Shown here: positions 37,238-45,957 of the stretch, one piece after another | How positions within the stretch are numbered: position 1 is the first letter of the stretch | Layout: every line of letters begins with the position of its first letter | Source: DLKC01 sp002478885 | GTDB taxonomy: Bacteria > Bacteroidota > Bacteroidia > Chitinophagales > Chitinophagaceae | Direction: 5' to 3' | Assembly: GCA_046329585.1 (NCBI GenBank) | Contig: JAXLUI010000001.1 | Location: forward strand, 186,001 to 250,000 | DNA: 64,000 bases | Notes under the pieces: generated by a model | What the model was told of the DNA's origin: nothing | The model's database searches: none | Seen by the model: only the letters and a program-made list of their open reading frames with translations | Program-made: the position numbers and the translations under genes

Positions 37238-37903
37238 ATGATACGTTTACAAAACATTGAAAAGGTTTACCGCACAGACACAGTTGAAACACTCGCCTTA
37301 AACAGTGTGAGCCTGGATATTGCCAAAGGGGAGTTTCTTTCCGTCATGGGCCCTTCGGGTTGCGGCAAGAGTACATTGCTCAATATAATGGGCCTGCTTG
37401 ATATGCCTACAAAAGGTGAAATAAGGATCGGTGATAACAAAACGGAAAACTTAACCGATAAGCAGCTTGCGCAGTTCAGGAATAAAACCATCGGCTTTAT
37501 TTTCCAGAGCTATCATTTGATCAACGATTTAAAAGTGATAGACAATGTAGAATTGCCTCTGCTCTATCGCAGCCTTTCAGCCAAAGAAAGAAAAGAACTT
37601 GCCGGAAAGGCACTGGAAAAAGTTGGGTTGAGCAATCGCGTAAAACATTTTCCTACACAGCTATCTGGCGGGCAGAAACAACGTGTTGCCATTGCAAGGG
37701 CTATCGTTGGCAGGCCTGAGATTATTCTTGCAGATGAACCTACGGGTAATCTCGACAGTGCAATGGGCAACGAGATCATGGATATTCTTTTGCAACTGAA
37801 CCAGCGCGACGGTACCACCATCGTAATGGTAACCCATGATGAAAACATGGCGAAGAAAACACACCGGCTCGTGCGGTTATTTGATGGAAGCCAGGTACAG
37901 TAG
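37238..37903 (+). CDS. ABC transporter ATP-binding protein (MacB/LolD type)
   Basis: The 221-aa protein has Walker A GPSGCGKST at 38-46, Q-loop GFIFQSYHLINDL near 86, signature LSGGQKQR at 142-149, Walker B IILADEPTGNLD from 162 and a His switch in VMVTHDENMA. The LADEPTGNLD string is typical of the LolD/MacB/FtsE family, which partners FtsX-type permeases. The permease genes follow after a gap with one repeat copy. A TGGCAC block at 37176 upstream lacks a proper -12 half and was not called a promoter. Confidence 0.94.
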   Translation: MIRLQNIEKVYRTDTVETLALNSVSLDIAKGEFLSVMGPSGCGKSTLLNIMGLLDMPTKGEIRIGDNKTENLTDKQLAQFRNKTIGFIFQSYHLINDLKVIDNVELPLLYRSLSAKERKELAGKALEKVGLSNRVKHFPTQLSGGQKQRVAIARAIVGRPEIILADEPTGNLDSAMGNEIMDILLQLNQRDGTTIVMVTHDENMAKKTHRLVRLFDGSQVQ

Positions 37904-37951
37904 CCAAAAATCCGGGCGCCAGGATGGAGCATGCTGAATAGAGAACCGGTT

Positions 37952-38002
37952 GTACAAGTGAGTGACACAACAAAGATGCATAAAGATGCAACGGCCGGGC
38001 AA
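37952..38002 (+). repeat. Dispersed intergenic element, subfamily B
   Basis: Exact GTACAAGTGAGTGACACAAC at 37952-37971, 22 nt middle, then GCCGGGCAA. It lies inside the efflux operon between ATPase and first permease, 34 nt before the permease start. Confidence 0.92.
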
Positions 38003-38036
38003 ATACAAACTACACTCATAACACTGATAACATTTT

Positions 38037-39275
38037 ATGCTAACAAATTATTTTAAAATAGCCATCGCTGTGCTGAAGCGGAGAAAGTTTTTCACGTTCA
38101 TCAGCCTGTTTGGCATAAGCTTTACGTTGACGATTATTATTGTAACCACTGCGTTTGTCGATAATGTCATCAGCAACAATTACCCCGAAGTGAACAGGGA
38201 CCGCAGCCTGTATATTAATTTTTTGCAGCAACGAAATTCCAAGTTTGGCTCCGAAATGAATGGCCCGGCAAGCTACTATTACATGGATAAATATGTAAAC
38301 AGTTTGAAGACGCCGGAAAAAGTTGCCATCGCTTCGCTGTTCATGCCGGTAAACGCCTACGTGAATAATAAAAAACTTGTAGTGAACAACAAGTTTACCA
38401 ACGAAGGCTGGTGGGATGTAATGCAATACGAGTTCCTGGAAGGCAAACCATACACGCAACAGCAGATAGATAACGGTGATCGTGTTGCGGTGATAACCGA
38501 TGACCTGAAGAAAAACTATTTCGGCGATGTGCCGGCGGTGGTGGGTAAGTTTATAGAGGTCGACAATGTGCAATACCGCATAACCGGGGTTGTAAAAAGT
38601 GTTCCGGTAACCATGCTCATCTCTTACGCTGATCTTTTTGCTCCATATACTGTTTCAAAATCAGATTACAAAAGCAAGGAGTTTGCCGGCATATACTCGG
38701 CTGTGCTATTGGCACACTCGAAAGCCGATATTCCAAAAATGCAACAGGAATATGCGGATGTGGTTGCTAAAATAAGACCCGACCGAAAAGATTTCGACCA
38801 GTTCAAAAGCAATGCCGACACCTATGTGGCAAGTTTTACCAGGCAAATGTCCAACGAAAACGACGGCACAGGTTTATCTTTTCTAATTACAGTTGCCGTT
38901 ATTTTTATTTTGTTTTTCATGTTGCTGCCAACACTGAACCTTGTAAACATTAACATCAGCAGGATCATGGAACGTTCGTCTGAAATAGGCGTGCGCAAAG
39001 CGTTTGGCGCTTCATCCAAAACCCTCGTGTGGCAGTTTATCACCGAGAACATTATACTTACCTTTTTCGGCGCGGTTATAGGTATTCTCTTGTCTTTCGT
39101 AATCCTGCAGGCAATCAACAACAGTAACCTTATCAACAACATTCACCTGTCGATCAATTTTACCGTATTAATGTTCAGCCTGCTGGCAACACTCGTATTC
39201 GGGCTACTATCGGGTGTTTACCCCGCATGGCGCATGTCGAGGTTGCAGGTGGTTACCGCTTTAAAGGCGCAATAA
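38037..39275 (+). CDS. FtsX-type ABC permease, first of two
   Basis: The 412-aa protein has an N-terminal helix (FFTFISLFGISFTLTIIIVT), a periplasmic MacB-type domain with SLFMPVNAYVNNKKLV and DVPAVVGKFIEVDNVQYRIT, and three C-terminal helices (about 283-305, 335-360, 375-398) with the conserved cytoplasmic motif ERSSEIGVRKAFGASSKTL and the closing YPAWRMSRLQVVTALKA. It should dimerise with the next permease and couple with the ATPase to drive efflux or a mechanotransmission cycle like MacB. Confidence 0.92.
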   Translation: MLTNYFKIAIAVLKRRKFFTFISLFGISFTLTIIIVTTAFVDNVISNNYPEVNRDRSLYINFLQQRNSKFGSEMNGPASYYYMDKYVNSLKTPEKVAIASLFMPVNAYVNNKKLVVNNKFTNEGWWDVMQYEFLEGKPYTQQQIDNGDRVAVITDDLKKNYFGDVPAVVGKFIEVDNVQYRITGVVKSVPVTMLISYADLFAPYTVSKSDYKSKEFAGIYSAVLLAHSKADIPKMQQEYADVVAKIRPDRKDFDQFKSNADTYVASFTRQMSNENDGTGLSFLITVAVIFILFFMLLPTLNLVNINISRIMERSSEIGVRKAFGASSKTLVWQFITENIILTFFGAVIGILLSFVILQAINNSNLINNIHLSINFTVLMFSLLATLVFGLLSGVYPAWRMSRLQVVTALKAQ

Positions 39276-39300
39276 ATTAATCAAACATCAAAAACATTTT

Positions 39301-40500
39301 ATGATACGGCATTTATTCAAACTGGCATGGAACAAGAAGAAACAAAACTTCCTGCTGATAACGGAGATGTTTGTCTCTTTTATTGTAATGTTCGCAGTGT
39401 TTACGCTCATGGTGTTCTATTACAACAACTATAAAACTTCTATGGGTTTTGATTACGATAATGTATGGGTAGCCAACTACACGCCGCCCCAAAATATCAC
39501 GACCACTGATTCTTTTCAGATCTTTCATCAAAGCCTGGGGAATATGGTCAGGTCTATGCCGCAGGTGAATGACATCAGCTTTACCAGTGCCAATGTTCCC
39601 TTCGCCATGAGCACCAACAGCACAGAAGTAAGTTTTGGCAATAACCGGCATATCCGCACCAACGTATATCAAACAGAAAATGATTATAAAAAGGTGCTCA
39701 ATTTGAAAATGGCAGAAGGCCGTTGGTTTACCGATGCGGATAAAATCACAGGCAAGTACACACCTGTGGTGATCAACAGCAAACTGAAAGAATCGTTGTT
39801 TGGCAATACCGCTGCAATCGGTAAAATAATCAGGGAAGAACAATTTGACGAGGTGCCCCCCGCAGACAAGTACCGCGTGATTGGTGTAGCCGAAAACATG
39901 AAAGACAAAGGCGATTACCAGGAAGTTGAAAACGGTATGTTCGTTGCCATTGATACCGGCTGGATGCGCAATGCCGGTAACATCCTCATTCACGTAAAAC
40001 CCAATGCCGATGCAGCTTTTGAAGGCAGGCTATCAAAGGCACTTTCCAACGCCATCGGCACAAGCATTGAGATCGAACACCTTGATAAAAAGCTGCAAAG
40101 CAAAAACCTGTTAATGCTCGTTCCTTTGATTATCGCATTGATTGTTGCCGGCTTTCTCATCATCAATGTCGCACTGGGTTTATATGGGGTGTTGTGGTAC
40201 AACATCAACAAACGAAAAGCAGAGATCGGCTTGCGGAGGGCTGTTGGCGCTTCCGGCGCAGATGTGTCAAAACAACTGGTTGGCGAAGCGCTGGTGCTTG
40301 CGACCATCGCACTTATAATCGGTACGTTTTTCGCCGTGCAGTTTCCGTTGCTCAATGTATTCGACCTGCCGGCCGGCGTATATATTACAGCGCTGCTGCT
40401 CGCCGTGTTGTTCATTTACTTACTGGTACTGTTTTGTGCCTTATACCCCGGCAGGCAGGCCGCGGCAATTTATCCCGCCGTTGCATTGCATGAAGAATAA
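39301..40500 (+). CDS. FtsX-type ABC permease, second of two
   Basis: The 399-aa protein repeats the layout of its neighbour: N-terminal helix (FVSFIVMFAVFTLMVFYYNN), periplasmic domain with VINSKLKESLFGNTAAIG, three C-terminal helices and the motif NKRKAEIGLRRAVGASGADV. It begins 25 nt after the first permease. Two different permeases plus a separate ATPase suggest a heterodimeric MacB-like transporter, in contrast to MacB where ATPase and permease are fused. Confidence 0.92.
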   Translation: MIRHLFKLAWNKKKQNFLLITEMFVSFIVMFAVFTLMVFYYNNYKTSMGFDYDNVWVANYTPPQNITTTDSFQIFHQSLGNMVRSMPQVNDISFTSANVPFAMSTNSTEVSFGNNRHIRTNVYQTENDYKKVLNLKMAEGRWFTDADKITGKYTPVVINSKLKESLFGNTAAIGKIIREEQFDEVPPADKYRVIGVAENMKDKGDYQEVENGMFVAIDTGWMRNAGNILIHVKPNADAAFEGRLSKALSNAIGTSIEIEHLDKKLQSKNLLMLVPLIIALIVAGFLIINVALGLYGVLWYNINKRKAEIGLRRAVGASGADVSKQLVGEALVLATIALIIGTFFAVQFPLLNVFDLPAGVYITALLLAVLFIYLLVLFCALYPGRQAAAIYPAVALHEE

Positions 40501-40503
40501 TGA

Positions 40504-40555
40504 TGGGCCGGCCTCAAGTAATGCTATTAAACATTCTTGCGTCGCACACTTGTGC
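40504..40555 (-). repeat. Dispersed intergenic element, left arm of a pair
   Basis: TGGGCCGGC, 23-nt middle, core complement CTTGCGTCGCACACTTGTGC at 40536-40555, starting only 3 nt after the second permease stop. Confidence 0.9.
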
Positions 40556-40667
40556 TTTCGCAGCAATGTGCGGCTGATGATGAGTTCGGACTTCTGAGGG
40601 AATGCTCAAAAAGGGTAGCACGAAAAAAGTTGTGCATACGCAAACAACAGCGCATAGTTATTCTTTA

Positions 40668-40717
40668 GTACAAGTGTGCGACGCAACGATGTTGATAAGC
40701 GGCAAAAAGCTGGTAAC
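40668..40717 (+). repeat. Dispersed intergenic element, subfamily A, right arm of a pair
   Basis: Exact consensus core GTACAAGTGTGCGACGCAAC at 40668-40687, a 21-nt middle, then GCTGGTAAC. It faces the copy at 40504 across 112 nt and ends 24 nt before the response-regulator start. Confidence 0.95.
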
Positions 40718-40741
40718 AAAAAATAGTAAATTGCCTTTCAG

Positions 40742-42118
40742 ATGATGATATTAATCATTGATGACGATATTGCGGTTAGAACTTCTCTCCTGCTGTTGCT
40801 ACGCAACGAAGGTTTTACAGCCTGCGCTGCGGCCAATGAACAGGAAGCCCTGCAGTTGTTGAAACAGGAGCCTGTTTCGCTGGTGATGCTCGATCTCAAT
40901 TTTTCAATTGAAACATCGGGCGAAGAAGGCATGGCGCTGCTACAGCAGGTAAGGCAAATGAACGCCGTTGTCCCCATTATTCTCATCACCGGTTGGGGCA
41001 CTATTGAACTGGCGGTACAGGGTATGAAGCTTGGCGCCAATGATTTTATCAACAAGCCATGGAACAACGACCACCTGCTCCAATCCGTCAACACGCTGCT
41101 AAACCTCCGGGACAAAAAGAAAGAGCAGCACAACCGCAAACAGCTCGATAGCCTGTACAATTTTCAGCACATCATCGGTGAAGACCAGCGCATGCTGGAA
41201 TTGCTCGAAACAATTGGCCGTGTGGCCGAAACGGATGCATCGGTGTTGGTGTTGGGCGAGAGTGGAACAGGCAAGGAACTGATCGCGGAGGCGATTCATC
41301 ACAACAGCAAAAGAGTAAACAAACCATTTATAAAAGTGAACCTTGGCGGCATCTCCACCAGCTTGTTTGAAAGCGAGATGTTTGGCCATGTGCGCGGCGC
41401 TTTTACCGATGCAAGAGCCGATCGTATCGGCCGTTTTGAACTGGCAAACAAAGGCACCATCTTCCTCGACGAAATAGGCGACCTGGATGCCGGCAGCCAG
41501 GTAAAACTGTTGCGCGTGCTGCAGGACAGGACCTATGAAGTGCTTGGCAGCAGCCGCACAAAAACCGTTGATGTGCGGGTGATCAGCGCCACAAGTAAAA
41601 ACCTGAACGGCATGGTGGAAAAAGAAACATTCAGGGAAGATCTTTTATACCGCATTAACCTGATTACCATTCACCTGCCGGCGCTGAGGGAAAGGCCAAA
41701 AGATATTCCGCTGCTGGTTAACTTTTTCATCGGTAACCTGAAAGAAATCTATAACAGGCCTTCGCTTGCGGTTTCGCCGTCTGCAATAAAATGGATGCAG
41801 CAATTGCCATTACCCGGCAATATCCGGCAATTGAAAAACCTGGTTGAACGTACGGTACTGGTAAGCCGGAAAGACTTGCTGGACACCAGCGACTTTCAAT
41901 CGCAACTGGAGTTGTCGCCGGCAAAAAAAGGAACCATGCAATTACCGGAAATCGGTGCATTGACTCTAGACGAGATAGAAATGCTGATGATAAAAAAGGC
42001 GCTGGATTTTCACCGGAATAAAATATCCAAAGCCGCAGCGTCATTGGGTTTAACAAGAAGCAGCTTATACCGCAGGCTGGAAAAATACAATATACCGTAC
42101 GATGAAACTCCGGAATAA
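40742..42118 (+). CDS. NtrC-class sigma-54-dependent response regulator
   Basis: The 458-aa protein has a receiver domain (Asp7-Asp8-Asp9 acidic cluster, phospho-acceptor Asp51 in VMLDL, Lys105 in NKPW), an AAA+ domain with Walker A GESGTGKE at 172-179, the sigma-54 contact motif GAFTDA at 219-224, Walker B IFLDEIGD at 240-247 and an R-finger region (REDLLYRINLI). The C-terminal Fis-type helix-turn-helix is KISKAAASLGLTRSSLYRRL. It follows the pump genes and overlaps the kinase gene by 17 nt, so it probably activates the -24/-12 promoter at 34315 through the palindrome at 34249. Confidence 0.95.
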   Translation: MMILIIDDDIAVRTSLLLLLRNEGFTACAAANEQEALQLLKQEPVSLVMLDLNFSIETSGEEGMALLQQVRQMNAVVPIILITGWGTIELAVQGMKLGANDFINKPWNNDHLLQSVNTLLNLRDKKKEQHNRKQLDSLYNFQHIIGEDQRMLELLETIGRVAETDASVLVLGESGTGKELIAEAIHHNSKRVNKPFIKVNLGGISTSLFESEMFGHVRGAFTDARADRIGRFELANKGTIFLDEIGDLDAGSQVKLLRVLQDRTYEVLGSSRTKTVDVRVISATSKNLNGMVEKETFREDLLYRINLITIHLPALRERPKDIPLLVNFFIGNLKEIYNRPSLAVSPSAIKWMQQLPLPGNIRQLKNLVERTVLVSRKDLLDTSDFQSQLELSPAKKGTMQLPEIGALTLDEIEMLMIKKALDFHRNKISKAAASLGLTRSSLYRRLEKYNIPYDETPE

Positions 42119-43406
42119 ATTCCTGTTGTTTGTGGTCATCATTCACCTGGTTGCACTGGTGTTATCTTTTTTTATTTTCAGCAACAACAAGATCCTGTTC
42201 ATCGCCTCGGAAATACTCATCATTATATCAGTGTTTATCTGCTGGCAACTATACCAGGAACTATTGCGGCCGATCAACATGCTGATGCAGGGTACCGAAG
42301 CAATCAAAGACCGCGATTTTAATGTAAAGTTTGTAGAGACTGGCAAATACGAAGTTGACCAATTAATAAAAGTATACAACGAAATGATTGACGGGCTTCG
42401 AACAGAACGCACGAAGCAGGAGCAACAGCACTTCTTTTTAGAAAAACTGATTCATACTTCCCCAACGGGCATCATGATCCTCGATTATGACAACAATATT
42501 CAGCAGGTAAACCCGAAAGTAGAAGAACTGCTTGGCCTTGGCGAAACCACACTAAAGGGCAAAGCAATTGATTCAATCGGCCACCCTTTGATGCAATATA
42601 TACCTGCGCTCCAATCGGGCGACTCCAAAACAGTTACCATCAACGGGGTAAACACGTATAAACTGCAGAAATCGCATTTTATAGATCGGGGTTTCCCTCG
42701 GCATTTTATTATGATGGAAGAACTCACCGCAGAAATTCTTGCAGCAGAAAAAAAAGCCTATGGCAAGGTAATCCGAATGATGGCGCACGAAGTCAACAAT
42801 ACCATCGGCCCGGTCAACTCCATTTTGCAGACCACCATAAAAAACCAGTCGCTCTGGCAAAATACCGGGTTGGAAACATTGCAGGATGCTTTAAAAATAG
42901 CCATGGAACGCAACCATAACCTCAACAGTTTCATGCGCAATTTCGCAGACGTGGTAAGGCTTCCCGCTCCGGCAAGGAAAAATGTTGATCTTGTCAGGTT
43001 GCTGCGGTCAACGGTGACGCTGATGAAACTCAGGGCCGGTGAAAAACAAATTGACTTTGAATTTGATTTTAAAACGGAATCCTTTTTTATCCATGCCGAT
43101 GAACAGCAGTTGGAACAGGCATTGATCAATATCGTAAAAAATGCCATGGAAGCCATAGATGCTGCCGGTAAGATCAGCTTTGCGCTAAATACACACACGA
43201 GGGAACTGGTGATCAGCGATAACGGCAAAGGCATCAGCGACGAAGCATATACGCAGTTATTCAGCCCTTTTTTCAGCAGCAAAAAAGATGGGCAGGGAAT
43301 CGGCCTCACCGTGATCCGGGAAATCCTGATCAGCCACGGTTATGATTTTGCCTTAAAGACCAATGCCGACGGTATCACAGCATTCTGGATTCATTTACTC
43401 ACTTAA
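42102..43406 (+). CDS. Sensor histidine kinase, partner of the NtrC-class regulator
   Basis: The 434-aa protein has two N-terminal membrane helices (7-24 and 32-48) with almost no periplasmic loop, so it likely senses a signal in the membrane or cytoplasm. A HAMP-like linker is followed by a PAS domain (about 110-205, SPTGIMILDYDNNIQQVN), the H-box MMAHEVNNTIGPV with His229, N-box IVKNAMEAI, and G-boxes SDNGKGIS and GQGIGLTV. The His motif with Glu-Val-Asn-Asn is typical of NtrB-like kinases. Translation overlaps that of the regulator by 17 nt, a sign of coupled production. Confidence 0.95.
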   Translation: MKLRNKFLLFVVIIHLVALVLSFFIFSNNKILFIASEILIIISVFICWQLYQELLRPINMLMQGTEAIKDRDFNVKFVETGKYEVDQLIKVYNEMIDGLRTERTKQEQQHFFLEKLIHTSPTGIMILDYDNNIQQVNPKVEELLGLGETTLKGKAIDSIGHPLMQYIPALQSGDSKTVTINGVNTYKLQKSHFIDRGFPRHFIMMEELTAEILAAEKKAYGKVIRMMAHEVNNTIGPVNSILQTTIKNQSLWQNTGLETLQDALKIAMERNHNLNSFMRNFADVVRLPAPARKNVDLVRLLRSTVTLMKLRAGEKQIDFEFDFKTESFFIHADEQQLEQALINIVKNAMEAIDAAGKISFALNTHTRELVISDNGKGISDEAYTQLFSPFFSSKKDGQGIGLTVIREILISHGYDFALKTNADGITAFWIHLLT

Positions 43407-43421
43407 TATTTTTAATATTTT

Positions 43422-43471
43422 GGGCCCGGCTTTAGCACTGACAGCATCTTCGTTGCGTCGCACACTGCTGC
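43422..43471 (-). repeat. Dispersed intergenic element, left arm of a pair
   Basis: GGGCCCGGC, 21-nt middle, core complement GTTGCGTCGCACACTGCTGC at 43452-43471. It starts 15 nt after the histidine-kinase stop. Confidence 0.88.
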
Positions 43472-43926
43472 GCCTGTAACTTCTTTCGACAGGAGTAATT
43501 TAATAGGCTATCTATGGCCTCTGGCATACCCGCCATGTCGTGGCTATTCTTCCAACCAAAAGCTCTTATAGTTATAAAGCCTGGTTATTATAGTTTACAG
43601 TTCTTGCTGCAACATTTCCGAACCAACGCCGCCTGGTCTGCCAGGTGAACGATCTAGATGAAAATAATCTCACGTACCTGGTGTTGGTTGACAAAGTTTT
43701 AGATGGTGATAGTCGTTTTTTACTCCTTAAGTCTACCCAAAAGTGTCGCGCCATTCATTTATTTCCTCGCATAAAAACCGGGTGTTCAGGTATGCGACGC
43801 AAACTGGTGATGGGAGAAAGTTTTGTTCGTTCACAAAAAATGATACGGTCAATGGCTGCCGTGTAAATTTTCAGGAAATCATCTTCGCTGTATTCAACTT
43901 GCTAACTTTAAGCCTGATTATGACTG
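43472..43926. other. Intergenic region before the deaminase gene
   Basis: These 455 bases hold a worn repeat copy (43784-43803) and an open frame at 43645-43866 that reads through that copy and was rejected as a gene. TAACTTTA at 43903-43910 is one base away from the Bacteroidota -7 box and 16 nt before the deaminase ATG; no TTG is placed well. The product of the rejected frame (DENNLTYLVLVDKVLDG) could be a coding remnant, but nothing confirms it. Confidence 0.4.
43784..43803 (+). repeat. Degenerate copy of the dispersed element, right arm of a pair
   Basis: The inner core TATGCGACGCAAA is kept, while the outer GTACAAG end is mostly lost. Orientation is opposite to the copy at 43422, as in the other pairs. 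Confidence 0.55.
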
Positions 43927-44346
43927 ATGAATACTAAAAATTATTTTGTAACCAGGTGTTTGGAACTAGCGAAACTAGCTGCGGAAAAAGGCAACAGCCC
44001 TGTAGGTGCGGTTATTGTAAAAGCTGGTACAATAATCAGTGAAGCCGAAGAAGCAGTCAAAACGAACAATGACATTACCTGTCATGCGGAGTTAGAAGCG
44101 ATCAGGCAGGCAGTAAAATACCTGGCAACAAATGATCTGTCAAATTGTACTCTGTATTCAACACATGAACCATGTGTGATGTGCTCTTATGCGATCCGGT
44201 TCTATAAAATCAGGGAAGTATTTTACCTGCACAAATCCCGATACTTAGGCGGTGTTTCATCTGCGATGCCGCTGTTAACAACGCCTCATGTTCCTCCTGG
44301 ATGGAGTGACGCGCCGATAATCAATCATCCTGAGGCAAATGACTGA
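43927..44346 (+). CDS. Nucleoside/nucleobase deaminase (CDA superfamily)
   Basis: The 139-aa protein carries the zinc motifs His53-Ala-Glu55 (TCHAELEAI) and Pro-Cys83-x-x-Cys86 (HEPCVMCSYAI), with Glu55 as proton shuttle. NSPVGAVIV near 23-31 is a family strand. These enzymes deaminate guanine, adenosine in tRNA or cytosine; the C-terminal tail (PHVPPGWSDAPI) is closer to guanine-deaminase-like or tRNA-type members than to CDA, but the substrate cannot be fixed. It stands alone. Confidence 0.9.
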   Translation: MNTKNYFVTRCLELAKLAAEKGNSPVGAVIVKAGTIISEAEEAVKTNNDITCHAELEAIRQAVKYLATNDLSNCTLYSTHEPCVMCSYAIRFYKIREVFYLHKSRYLGGVSSAMPLLTTPHVPPGWSDAPIINHPEAND

Positions 44347-44649
44347 ACCCAGGTATTCTGATTACGCTATCCTGCAAATCTTGTGTACCTTCTTACAAAA
44401 CCTGCAGTAAGAAAACTAAATCCTCCGGCATCTTTATAAATGACATATTACTCACGCTTTGCTGGCACGCTCAAACCACTTGGCTTACCACCGGGAACAG
44501 CAACATGATCCGGTGCCATGTCAAAAGTCAAACTCAAAAAAGCAAAAAACTTCAAACCTCAAAGATTATGGCTGGCATAAGTATGCCTCAGGTGCTGCAT
44601 CCGCAAGCCGTTATGCTATCCGCTCCTTTGGCTGAATAGCGAACTGAAT
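44347..44649. other. Intergenic region, possible coding scrap
   Basis: These 303 bases show no gene. One + strand frame ending at about 44638 reads KDYGWHKYASGAASASRY followed by a stop, which looks protein-like, but it has no start and no recognised family. No terminator was seen. Confidence 0.3.
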
Positions 44650-44701
44650 GCAAAAGTGAGTGACACAACCAAAGCCCGTTTTTTATTCAAAAGCCCGTTC
44701 A
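44650..44701 (+). repeat. Dispersed intergenic element, subfamily B
   Basis: GCAAAAGTGAGTGACACAAC at 44650-44669, 23 nt middle, then GCCCGTTCA. It ends 57 nt before the next start codon. Confidence 0.85.
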
Positions 44702-44758
44702 CAAAAAAATATAAATGTTATAACAACACATATTATCTTTAGCAATCACACTTGCTAT

Positions 44759-45892
44759 ATGAACCAAAATGCTGTTACTGCAACCCCTGCCCCTTCCCAA
44801 CGATTGTATTCGCTCGACGCACTTCGCGGCTTTGATATGTTTTGGATCATGGGCGCGGAAGAAATTGTGCACTCCATGTACAAAGCTGGTGGCTCTACCT
44901 CTTCTTTCTGGGGTGCATTCAGTAACCAGCTTACACACCCGGCATGGAATGGCTTTCATGCATATGACCTCATTTTCCCGCTGTTTCTTTTTATGGCAGG
45001 CGTGGCTACCCCGTACTCAGTCGGCCGCGAACTGGAGAAGGGAAAGAGCAGGCAATCGCTGCTATGGCGCGTGATAAAACGAGGCCTCATACTCGTGCTG
45101 CTTGGCATTGTCGCCAATAATGGTTTAAAAATAATGCCCATCAGTGAAGTTCGTTTTCCAAGTGTGCTGGGGCGCATTGGTCTCGCTTACATGTTTGCCA
45201 ACATCATTTATCTCTATACAAAAGAGCGTGCACAAATGATTTGGTTCTGGGCGCTCATTATCGGTTATTGGTTATTGCTGAAGTTTACTTCGGCACCGGG
45301 CTTCGCACCCGGCGATCTTACCATGGAAGGCAATTTTGCGTCTTATGTCGACAGGTTGCTTGTTCCTGGCCATTTGTATCTCGGCATTCACGATCCCGAA
45401 GGATTGATGTCGACCATTCCCGCCATCAGCACAGGTTTGCTGGGTATTCTTACCGGCAATTTATTAAAGCACAACCCCATGAGCCCCGTAAAAAAAGTGA
45501 GGTTGATGGCTATTGTTGGCATAGTGTTCCTGGCGCTGGCGCAACTATGGAACCTCGATTTTCCCATCAATAAGAATTTATGGACGAGTTCATTTGTGTT
45601 AAATGTGGGAGGCTACAGTTTATTGCTGCTTTCGATTTTCTATTATATCATCGATGTGCTGGGGTACAAAAAATGGTCGTTCTTCTTCCGCATCATTGGC
45701 ATGAACTCCATTCTCATTTACCTGAGCGGCCATTTTATCGATTGGGAATACAGTACAAACGCGCTGCTGGGCTGGCTTGGACAATTGGTGGGTGAACCAT
45801 ATAACATGGTGGTAATGGCCATTTGTTATGTAATGGTTGAGTGGGGCTTTCTGTATTTCATGTATAAAAAGAAAGTCTTTCTCAGGGTATAG
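44759..45892 (+). CDS. HGSNAT-like multi-spanning acyltransferase-family protein (DUF5009 type)
   Basis: The start at 44759 (MNQNAVTATPAPSQRLYSLD) gives 377 aa; the open frame extends upstream into the repeat copy and should not be used. About ten hydrophobic helices follow. Signature stretches are LDALRGFDMFWIMGAEEIV near the N-terminus and HPAWNGFHAYDLIFPLFLFM, the acyl-CoA:heparan-glucosaminide N-acetyltransferase pattern in which the His is proposed to carry the acetyl group. In bacteria such proteins may acetylate periplasmic sugars; this is inference. TATCTTTA at 44734 is a weak -7 box. Confidence 0.88.
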   Translation: MNQNAVTATPAPSQRLYSLDALRGFDMFWIMGAEEIVHSMYKAGGSTSSFWGAFSNQLTHPAWNGFHAYDLIFPLFLFMAGVATPYSVGRELEKGKSRQSLLWRVIKRGLILVLLGIVANNGLKIMPISEVRFPSVLGRIGLAYMFANIIYLYTKERAQMIWFWALIIGYWLLLKFTSAPGFAPGDLTMEGNFASYVDRLLVPGHLYLGIHDPEGLMSTIPAISTGLLGILTGNLLKHNPMSPVKKVRLMAIVGIVFLALAQLWNLDFPINKNLWTSSFVLNVGGYSLLLLSIFYYIIDVLGYKKWSFFFRIIGMNSILIYLSGHFIDWEYSTNALLGWLGQLVGEPYNMVVMAICYVMVEWGFLYFMYKKKVFLRV

Positions 45893-45957
45893 TCTCTGTT
45901 TGCGGCATTGCTATATGTGCCAAAATTCCTTGTGCGATAGATCTGCCTTAGGAAGCG

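Noticed and set aside
43645..43866. A 73-aa open frame beginning with GTG before the deaminase gene
   Set aside because: It reads through a worn copy of the dispersed element and has no recognisable domain.
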